A DNA stretch of 5,094 nucleotides. Origin: Lachnospiraceae bacterium. Its GTDB lineage: Bacteria > Bacillota > Clostridia > Lachnospirales > Lachnospiraceae. Shown piece by piece: positions 1-4,993 of the stretch (within the stretch, counting starts at the first letter, position 1; each line of letters begins with the position of its first letter). The translations under genes and the position numbers were made by a program. Below the pieces are notes generated by a model that was not told where the DNA came from, ran no database searches, and saw nothing but the letters and a program-made list of their open reading frames with translations. The DNA is taken from positions 260 to 5,353 of the forward strand of contig DOVL01000043.1 of the NCBI GenBank assembly GCA_003520105.1. The letters run 5' to 3'.

Positions 1-443
1 TTAGTGATCTTCTCGGATCTTATCCACTTGAGCTGACTTGCTGCCTTTTCTGTCTTGATGGCTACCTGCGTGAATTCCGGTCCAATCAGCAAAATTTTCA
101 TGGCATCCGCCGAACTAAGCAGTCCGCTGCTGATTATCCCCAGAGTCTCAAAAATCGTGTCGTTGGCAATCGGGCTTATAACGACATCGACTGACAGGCC
201 ATCCCTGACCCTGCGATTCTGGAAGATATAGTTGAACCAATCTTCATCCCGTTCAAATCTGTGAATCAGCAGACCGTCTTCATCCAACTCATATTCATTT
301 ACAATGGCATCTTTACCTGCCCAGCGGTATGCGAATTCCATATCCGGTGTCAGATAAAAACCCTGTCCGAAATCGGCGTTTTTCCTGCCTCGATAAAGGT
401 CCGGATCACGGATTTCTGTGGTGCTTGTGTGATACAACTTCAT
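1..443 (-). CDS. DUF3990 family protein, ADP-ribosyltransferase-like fold (C-terminal end cut by window edge)
   Basis: The frame starts at ATG 443 and stays open through 147 complete codons to base 3, so only the last few residues should be missing; family members as I know them are about 150-170 residues. Visible family marks are LYHTS at residues 3-7, the R-x-x-x-D-FGQGFYLT block around residues 20-32, NEYELD near 49-54, and a late Q-V-A-I-K-T-E-K-A segment before a Q-L-K-W end. DUF3990 is placed in the ADP-ribosyltransferase-like clan; the His of LYH, the Tyr of GFYLT and the Glu of TEKA could be the usual H-Y-E set, but this assignment is inference. An in-frame TAA five codons upstream fixes the start region. 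The nearest Shine-Dalgarno-like sequence is a weak AGGCG; a better GAGGAAGG at 467-460 lies rather far away. It follows the hydrolase gene by 41 bases, so it is probably last or near last in that operon. The small DUF3791 protein often found beside DUF3990 genes is not present upstream. Confidence 0.85.
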   Translation of the reverse strand, partial: MKLYHTSTTEIRDPDLYRGRKNADFGQGFYLTPDMEFAYRWAGKDAIVNEYELDEDGLLIHRFERDEDWFNYIFQNRRVRDGLSVDVVISPIANDTIFETLGIISSGLLSSADAMKILLIGPEFTQVAIKTEKAASQLKWIRSEKIT

Positions 444-484
444 TGGTTCGCCTAATTAACCTTCCTCAATTCTTTAGCCGTGCG

Positions 485-1345
485 TCACAGTAAAAAATCA
501 ACCATCATTTTCTTCTCTTCTTCTGTCAAAAAGCTCATATGTCCTCTGCCTGTCAAAAGATATGTCCTGCAATTCGGAATGATATTCTCTGCTCTTGCTA
601 TCGCTCCCGCGCCGGGGAACAGGCAATCCTGTTCCGCTGCCATAACAAGAACAGGTGCTTTGCATCTCTGCATTCTCTTTTTACTTACATTACCTGGCAT
701 GATCTTTTTTATTTTCACATAATCAATACTGAGCTTCGCAGTCTGATAAATATCGTCAGTGATGTTATCTTCTGTGATTGCCATCGGTACCATGCACTTC
801 CTGAGCCATTTATCTTTATTGGTGATCCAGTACAAAATCATAGGGAACAGCATACTGGCGCTTTTAATTGCAGGAGCATTCCTGATTCCTGCCGGAACAT
901 ACAACAGAGCTTTTTTGATTCTGTCCGGTACCACACACAGCGTTTTGACTATAATCCCACCACCGAAAGAGCCTCCGAACAGACTTATCTTCTCATATCC
1001 AAGCGCGTCAATGACCTCACCTGCCCATCTTCCGTAATCATAGCCGAACGGCAAAAGACAAGTCATCGCGCTTTTGCCCGGATGCCCGATCGTATCGACT
1101 GCATATATGTGAAAACTCTCAAATAAAAAATCACATGCCAACAGATTGTAAGCAGTCGTCGCGTTGCCGCCATGAAATACCAGTAAAGGTTCTCCAGTCA
1201 ATGCGCCGGTCTCGATGAGGTGCGTTCTGCCAAACGAAGTCGGAATTGTAATATCTTTATATGGTACATCCAGTCTTTTTAGCTGCTGATCATATAATTT
1301 CAGTATTCGTTTCTTTCCTTCTTTACTCTTGTAAATAGATCTCAT
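485..1345 (-). CDS. alpha/beta hydrolase, Nap-like carboxylesterase type
   Basis: A 286-residue protein with the complete alpha/beta hydrolase signature. The oxyanion-hole HGG lies at 58-60, the nucleophile elbow GGSFGGG at 124-130 with Ser126, the acidic residue at Asp240 in AEQDCLFPG, and the catalytic His269 in GRGHMS. The N-terminal pattern (TSFGRTHLIETG before the HGG strand, then YAVDTIGHPGKS) resembles the Bacillus Nap-like carboxylesterases; the substrate cannot be told. There is no signal peptide, so it should be cytoplasmic. I chose ATG 1345, preceded by GGTGA. A TTG six codons upstream at 1363 would also be in frame, but it lacks a ribosome binding site and the six extra residues look unconserved. 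The gene starts 48 bases after the YciI-family gene and ends 41 bases before the DUF3990 gene, so it is probably cotranscribed with both. The stop is TGA, which argues for standard code use. Confidence 0.9.
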   Translation of the reverse strand: MRSIYKSKEGKKRILKLYDQQLKRLDVPYKDITIPTSFGRTHLIETGALTGEPLLVFHGGNATTAYNLLACDFLFESFHIYAVDTIGHPGKSAMTCLLPFGYDYGRWAGEVIDALGYEKISLFGGSFGGGIIVKTLCVVPDRIKKALLYVPAGIRNAPAIKSASMLFPMILYWITNKDKWLRKCMVPMAITEDNITDDIYQTAKLSIDYVKIKKIMPGNVSKKRMQRCKAPVLVMAAEQDCLFPGAGAIARAENIIPNCRTYLLTGRGHMSFLTEEEKKMMVDFLL

Positions 1346-1393
1346 TGTGTCACCGTGTGCCAATTCACAGTTTTATTACAAAGTATATCGTTC

Positions 1394-1687
1394 CTACTGA
1401 ACTTTCTCACCGTTGACGAGAACTACATTCATGACCTCGATTTCGACCTTCTCCCAAACACCTTCTACCACATAGGGCTCATTGGTGAGATACTCATCCA
1501 GGGCAGCACGAGAATCAAACTCCAGCACAAGCACGGAGCCCTTCATTTTGCCTGTATCATCCAGCAGACCGCCGGCACAAATAATCTGTTTGCCGAGAAC
1601 TTTCATCCCCTCCAGATGGTGCGGGCGGACCTGCATCCGTCTCTCCAGCATTCCTTCGCCGTCATACGCTTTAACCATGAACTGCAT
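1394..1687 (-). CDS. YciI-family (YCII-related domain) protein
   Basis: A 97-residue single-domain protein with the hallmarks of the YCII-related, dimeric ferredoxin-like family. It has an N-terminal strand (QFMVKAYDG), RPHHLEGM with His23/His24, AGGLLDDTGKMKGS at 38-51 with paired Asp43-Asp44, and the late NEPYVVEGVWEKVEIE segment at 69-84. In the family a conserved His and Asp line a putative active site. Most members have no assigned reaction; some related proteins act in degradation of chloroaromatic compounds or are fused to sigma factors. The start at ATG 1687 is well supported by GAGGT at 1698-1694, six bases upstream. It lies 12 bases after the 58-residue gene and 48 bases before the hydrolase gene, consistent with one transcript. 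The YciI call is secure, the biological role is not. Confidence 0.92.
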   Translation of the reverse strand: MQFMVKAYDGEGMLERRMQVRPHHLEGMKVLGKQIICAGGLLDDTGKMKGSVLVLEFDSRAALDEYLTNEPYVVEGVWEKVEIEVMNVVLVNGEKVQ

Positions 1688-1699
1688 TTTTATACCTCA

Positions 1700-1876
1700 T
1701 TACTCATCAACTCCCGGAATCAGCGAGAAAATCATCCTGGCAATCTCGTTAACCATGGCTTCCCCATATCCTAAGTCCCTGCACCGCACTACCTGTCGGA
1801 GCAGATAGACGGCATCCTGTTTTCTTTCTCCTGTTAGTCCACATTGAATATCGCGTAAAGTAATTTCATTTCCCAT
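1700..1876 (-). CDS. small hypothetical protein, 58 residues, first gene of the operon
   Basis: This short frame starts at ATG 1876 behind an ideal AAGGAGG seven bases upstream and ends with TAA at 1702-1700, immediately followed by the ribosome binding site of the YciI-family gene. The protein begins MGNEITLRDI, has a basic middle (around RQVVRCRDLGYGE) and ends FSLIPGVDE. It looks soluble and mostly helical, with two cysteines (positions 12 and 32) and no membrane segment. I do not recognise a family. A good promoter lies upstream, so it is the best candidate for the leading cistron of the operon. Being first and having the strongest Shine-Dalgarno sequence of the set, it may be the most highly translated product. 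It could also be a truncated N-terminal remnant of a longer protein. Reality of the gene is likely, function unknown. Confidence 0.72.
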   Translation of the reverse strand: MGNEITLRDIQCGLTGERKQDAVYLLRQVVRCRDLGYGEAMVNEIARMIFSLIPGVDE

Positions 1877-1883
1877 GTGTTTA

Positions 1884-1890
1884 CCTCCTT
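1884..1890 (-). promoter_or_regulatory. strong ribosome binding site for the 58-residue gene
   Basis: The minus strand reads AAGGAGG, a perfect anti-16S match, with seven bases to ATG 1876. It is the best Shine-Dalgarno sequence in the window and is what makes the short downstream frame credible. Confidence 0.85.
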
Positions 1891-1902
1891 ATAGCCTATT
1901 CG

Positions 1903-1919
1903 ACAAGAATCTTTCTTGT
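1903..1919 (-). promoter_or_regulatory. 17-bp palindrome near the transcription start, possible operator
   Basis: The plus strand reads acaagaa-tct-ttcttgt, a perfect 7-bp inverted repeat around a 3-base centre. It begins about seven bases downstream of the proposed -10 box, over or just after the expected transcription start. That is a usual place for a repressor operator; it could instead form a small hairpin in the 5' leader before the AAGGAGG site. No T-run follows, so it is not a terminator. Confidence 0.5.
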
Positions 1920-1925
1920 ACACCT

Positions 1926-1954
1926 ATTATTTTACTATCAGGAGTATAGATCAA
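1926..1954 (-). promoter_or_regulatory. sigma-A type promoter of the small ORF-YciI-hydrolase-DUF3990 operon
   Basis: On the minus strand a -35 TTGATC (1954-1949) and a -10 AATAAT (1931-1926) are separated by exactly 17 bases. The -10 matches TATAAT at five of six positions and the -35 matches TTGACA in its first four. The downstream edge lies about 50 bases before ATG 1876. It is flanked by a palindrome just downstream and GGACAT repeats just upstream, so regulated expression is likely. Confidence 0.6.
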
Positions 1955-1956
1955 CA

Positions 1957-2014
1957 GATGTCCGCAGAGAGGGACATCGTTGGATACAATTAATAGCACA
2001 ATCATTAATGTCCC
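1957..2014. repeat. three copies of GGACAT in mixed orientation upstream of the promoter
   Basis: ATGTCC occurs at 1958-1963, GGGACAT at 1971-1977 and ATGTCCC at 2008-2014. The first two form a perfect 7-bp inverted repeat (gatgtcc, 8-base gap, ggacatc) just upstream of the -35 box. The middle and last copies form another 7-bp inverted repeat across a 30-base gap. The layout suits an activator or repressor binding site. As RNA the middle copy could pair with either neighbour, but no T-run follows to make a terminator. Confidence 0.45.
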
Positions 2015-2070
2015 TGTGCCAATCATGATACAGACGAACAAAAATCTGGAGTGAACTAATTATATTAGGA

Positions 2071-2104
2071 AGATAAATATAAATTGCGTTGTCAATACTT
2101 ATCT
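2071..2104 (-). other. weak AT-rich inverted repeat just after the SIR2-like gene
   Basis: agataa (2071-2076) pairs with ttatct (2099-2104), and inside them attg (2083-2086) pairs with caat (2093-2096) around a 6-base loop. It starts eight bases past the SIR2-like stop codon, so it may stabilise the 3' end or help termination. The stem is AT-rich, interrupted and lacks a proper U-tract, so calling it an intrinsic terminator would be too strong. No other terminator is visible between this gene and the next operon. Confidence 0.25.
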
Positions 2105-2112
2105 ACATATGT

Positions 2113-3180
2113 TCAAATTCTTGATGCTTCAATTTTAGACCTCACATCATCAAATGCTTTCATATAAAACTCGTCATATTCTGTCTCATTGGACGAGCCA
2201 AGATCCATAATCTGCACACCGTGAGCCGCAAGCAACTTTTTATTAAGGTCATAATTCTGGACATTGCGGTTATGCCTTTTTATATCATCATTCATCTTTC
2301 TTATCGACTCCATATCCTCCGGTGCACAGCAATCTGTCGGCAACAACTCTTTAACCGTTCTGTGAATATCGTAGAAATATACTGTTCCATCCCCATGGCG
2401 CTCGCGCTGCTTACGCTTCAGCAGCCACCATAGATCAAACTCACATTGAAGAAATCCAAATCCAATTACATATACATCACCAAATATGAAAATCTCTGGC
2501 CAGGAAGTAAATGAATAGCGTGCTCCTTTTTTTGTGATAGTCTTAAAATCAATAGCTTCGCAGGATTCTATGATCCGCTTCAGTAATCTTCCATAGCGGT
2601 CATGTCCAAGAACAATCCCCTTTGGCACAGATGCTTCACCGTGGATGTGCCAAAGTGCTGTATTTCTCTTCTCCGAATAGTAACCGCTGTGCAGGAAATA
2701 CTCTCTCTCCTGCTTTTGTTTCCCATCATTATTCAAGGGAAGCAAGTTAAACCTTACAGATGAACGTGATTCATCATTATAGAAATTGCGTCTTGGAAAA
2801 AAAGCCTTCTCAAGGCAATACGAATAATTGGTCGTGAAAATATGATCCGCCTTCAGCGTCGGTAGATTATCAAGCAAATCGTTGCTCATGCTCACAAGAT
2901 GGCTCATTTCTTCTTTAAGTCTCTTCTCTTCATTGCTGATGGAAATTCTATCAAGCATCCTCGGAATTGGTTGCCCTTGTACTAATGACTCATACAGGAG
3001 AGGAAAAGGAACCTTCTCTCTCTCTTCATCAGAAATAGGAATGCAGTTCTTAACTGTAAGGTTATCGACCAGACTGTTCCATGCAACTTGCCCACTCTTT
3101 CGTTCAAGGCCATTGCCAATCAAGACCACCTGAGGCCTACCCTGCCCACGGACAGGGTATTCAAACTTGATGTTTATCAT
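2113..3180 (-). CDS. SIR2-like domain protein, probable NAD+ hydrolase, defence-associated type
   Basis: A complete 355-residue protein made almost entirely of a SIR2-like Rossmann domain. Motifs in order: VVLIGNGLE at 18-26 (the dinucleotide-binding GxG loop), IFTTNYS at 114-120 with Asn118, LWHIHGE at 176-182 with His180 as the expected catalytic histidine, GHDRYG at 192-197, and VIGFGFLQCEFD at 238-249. In ThsA, DSR-type and other prokaryotic SIR2-like defence proteins the equivalent Asn and His are needed for NAD+ cleavage, and these proteins deplete NAD+ on phage infection. The deacetylase zinc-finger Cys set is not seen, so NAD+ hydrolysis is likelier than deacetylation. There is no SLOG, STALD, TIR or membrane part, so any sensing must come from the C-terminal 100 residues or a partner. 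Start ATG 3180 has AGGAG eleven bases upstream. It stands alone, with about 330 bases on its upstream side. Domain call firm, activity inferred. Confidence 0.88.
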   Translation of the reverse strand: MINIKFEYPVRGQGRPQVVLIGNGLERKSGQVAWNSLVDNLTVKNCIPISDEEREKVPFPLLYESLVQGQPIPRMLDRISISNEEKRLKEEMSHLVSMSNDLLDNLPTLKADHIFTTNYSYCLEKAFFPRRNFYNDESRSSVRFNLLPLNNDGKQKQEREYFLHSGYYSEKRNTALWHIHGEASVPKGIVLGHDRYGRLLKRIIESCEAIDFKTITKKGARYSFTSWPEIFIFGDVYVIGFGFLQCEFDLWWLLKRKQRERHGDGTVYFYDIHRTVKELLPTDCCAPEDMESIRKMNDDIKRHNRNVQNYDLNKKLLAAHGVQIMDLGSSNETEYDEFYMKAFDDVRSKIEASRI

Positions 3181-3249
3181 GGTTCTTATTGCTCCTAACT
3201 CACTATAAATGACTCATCCTCATAACACTCTGCCATTCGGATTCTGAGA

Positions 3250-3278
3250 TTTCTATTTTTGTTCTATTCACATCTCAA
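3250..3278 (-). promoter_or_regulatory. candidate promoter for the SIR2-like gene
   Basis: On the minus strand TTGAGA (3278-3273) is followed after 17 bases by TAGAAA (3255-3250). The -35 matches at five of six positions, the -10 at four of six. It would give a leader of about 65 bases before ATG 3180. Score is modest and AT-rich spacers give such matches by chance, so this is a suggestion only. Confidence 0.33.
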
Positions 3279-3323
3279 CAAAACCTGTTCTTAATTGATC
3301 GGAGAGAATGCGCAGGAGAGACA

Positions 3324-3402
3324 ACCTTAGCTATACTGTTCTTCACAAAACCGACCTAACCGAAGTTGTTATCAGTGGCGCTAACTTATGTTGAGCTAAG
3401 GT
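3324..3402. repeat. 9-bp perfect inverted repeat with 61-base spacing
   Basis: accttagct at 3324-3332 is the exact reverse complement of agctaaggt at 3394-3402. The pair lies within the gene-free spacer. Between them sits a smaller imperfect repeat, gttatcagtggcgctaac, with gtta and taac ends. As RNA it could fold into a structured element, as DNA it could bind a regulator; neither is shown. One such match in a few hundred bases can arise by chance. Confidence 0.4.
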
Positions 3403-3512
3403 CATTGATATTGATATCAACCGAGCACGAACTAGTAATGATAACAAAGCTAATACAGAATAGATACTATCCTAGGTTATGAATGCAAAAATACAATCAT
3501 AATCTTGATTTT

Positions 3513-4943
3513 TCACAGCATAGTCTTGCTGATCAATGCCGCATTATTATTTCCGCTCCGATTATCACTGGGAGTTTTCCCAACTGTAACCATATATCTC
3601 TGATCGCCGCCGTAAGTAATTTTATAATGCTTCCCGGCTTCGCTTATCTCGAATCCCAGACTCTGAAGTTCCTGCCTCATAGCCCCGGTAAGATTCTTGT
3701 ATCCCTTGAACAAGTCCTTAATTCTCTGTTTCCGCTCGTCACTCAAATGATAATATGGGTTATTATCCAGAATATCTTCCAGAACATCCGCTTTCCTTGG
3801 TGCTTTTTCAGTTGCAGCAAGCGCATCATCAAGTGTTCCGAGAATCATGTCACGTATCTCTCCCTGGTAGAACTCCTCCTCATCACCAAAATACAAAACA
3901 GGTACAGCATCTGAAACAGCATACTTAGCCCGAAGCCCTTGATTTTCATACTGCAGGGCTTCATTGGCATTTGTCAGTTCAGCTACCTTATTCTGCAGTT
4001 CCCTGAGTTCCTCATCAAATGTTTCATATACCGTATCGATCTCGTCCTCGGCCTTCTGCCTTGCGCTCTCAGCGTTCATACGTATAGCTACCTGCTTTTC
4101 AAGCTGTACATTGAGCAATTCTGCTGATACTCCCTGCCAGGTAAGTAAGCGCTCGACCCTTTGCGAAATCCCATATTGTATTACATTTCGAATGACCTTC
4201 TCCAGCCGTTCATTTGCATTCCCCGTATTGCTCCGAAAATAATAGTTCTTCCGGCTGACCGTCTCAGATGGGTAATAAACATGGACGGCTCCAAATGGTT
4301 CCTCTGTCTTTCCTATTAGTTTTCTAAATTCCCGGCACTGAGGCGAAGAAGCTTCGACAAGAACGTGAGCTGCGCCTTTAAGCCGCGATGATAACCATGT
4401 CACACTCAGAGGATCGATGTCCTCCGAAGTTTTGGACACATATATTACCGGCAGCTTATACTGCCTGTTCCCGGATAAGACACTTCGAAACTTCTCTAAA
4501 TCATTATCCGTTACATATACAGGTGTACGCAGGACCGGCAGCTTGTAATCATCCTTGAGAAATCCGTCTTCTATCAGCAATGTAATAAAGTGCGGTGTTG
4601 AAAATGCCGCACCCATGACCAGCGCTGCCTCATCGTAAGTCCGGTCAAGCTGGATGGAAATACGCCTTTCACAGAAATTCACAACGAAATCTGAAGCTCA
4701 TGTAACTCCATCAGGAGTGATTTTTACATGTCTGGCGGCAAGTATACCCTTTTCAGGGTATTCAGCAAATTCAAGCCACAGCCTGTCATCACCATATCGG
4801 GCTGTCCGTTCTCCCTGCCACTCGATGCCGGTGACTATGTTTTCTGTATGCGTGCTTGTATTATTCCATTTGATGACCAGCTGAATAAAATCATCCTGAG
4901 TAATACTGTCCTTTATATCAAGAACTGTTGAAAACAAGAGCAT
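3513..4943 (-). pseudogene. coiled-coil protein of unknown function, split by one in-frame TGA
   Basis: A 477-codon frame begins at ATG 4943 behind GGGAG (4958-4954, ten bases away) and ends with TGA at 3515-3513. It is broken by a TGA at codon 82 (4700-4698), leaving 81 residues before it and 394 after. Both parts read smoothly in one frame and look like one protein: N-terminal domain MLLFSTVLDIKD to KITPDGVT, then after the stop DFVVNFCERRISIQLDR and AFSTPHFITLLIEDG. A middle block has LPVIYVSKT and LKGAAHVLVE, a coiled coil spans about residues 279-342 (many Glu, Leu, Asn heptads), and the end has GFEISEAGKHYKIT and VGKTPSDNRSG, loosely like HicA-type folds. I recall similar unnamed Firmicutes proteins with Trp where the stop lies, so TGG to TGA is the simple explanation. 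A GTG at 4682 could give a 389-residue product, but has no good ribosome binding site. Function unknown. Confidence 0.78.
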
Positions 4944-4961
4944 GTGATATAGTCTCCCTTC

Positions 4962-4993
4962 GTGAAGCCTCACACGACTCTTAAAGCCGTGAG
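4962..4993 (-). promoter_or_regulatory. two overlapping small hairpins in the leader of the split gene
   Basis: In minus-strand RNA a 7-bp stem CACGGCU/AGUCGUG (one G-U pair) closes a 5-base loop at 4991-4973. A second stem, GUGA/UCAC with a 4-base loop, occupies 4973-4962. A CTCAC at 4993-4989 could instead pair with GTGAG at 4973-4969, so folds compete. The second stem sits only a few bases before the GGGAG ribosome binding site. A translational control role is conceivable but not shown. Confidence 0.28.

Larger units (their letters stand above)
3181..3512. other. gene-free spacer between the split coiled-coil gene and the SIR2-like gene
   Basis: I see no convincing gene on either strand. 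The stretch holds a 9-bp inverted repeat (3324-3332 with 3394-3402), the 10-bp palindrome ttgatatcaa at 3411-3420, two copies of AAGAACAG on the minus strand (in the 3280s and near 3340), a weak promoter candidate for the SIR2-like gene, and a 20-codon frame at 3271-3203 resembling the start of a BlaI/CopY repressor. Directly after the upstream stop at 3513 there is only a very weak 5-bp hairpin before a short T-run. No tRNA or transposon end was recognised. Confidence 0.6.

Noticed and set aside
539..1126. Plus-strand 195-codon open frame over the hydrolase gene
   Set aside because: It lies antisense to a gene with complete catalytic motifs, has a low-complexity His/Cys/Arg-rich translation and no recognisable domain.
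1346..1363. Longer hydrolase start at TTG 1363
   Set aside because: No ribosome binding site precedes the TTG, while ATG 1345 has GGTGA in range and fits the family's N-terminus better.
2060..2098. TTGACA (2098-2093) with TATAAT (near 2065) as a promoter
   Set aside because: Both hexamers look good, but they are 25 bases apart, well beyond the workable 16-18 base spacing, and neither has a fitting partner at proper distance.
3181..3512. Retron or other structured defence RNA in the spacer
   Set aside because: No reverse transcriptase gene is present and the inverted repeats are too short and isolated to support a specific RNA family.
4698..4700. TGA read as selenocysteine or as Trp by an alternative code
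   Set aside because: No selenocysteine insertion hairpin is evident after the codon, the site is not a Cys-like catalytic motif, and other genes here end in TGA while using TGG for Trp.
4672..4701. ATGA-type stop/start overlap at the TGA of the split gene (ATG at 4701-4699, with GGAG just upstream)
   Set aside because: It looks like coupled translation, but the ATG is in another frame and gives only a 10-residue peptide before a stop, so it cannot produce the second half of the protein.
4698..4973. GTG 4973 as the start of the first part of the split gene
   Set aside because: The extra ten residues overlap the GGGAG ribosome binding site that serves ATG 4943, and MLLFSTVLDIKD fits the remembered family start.
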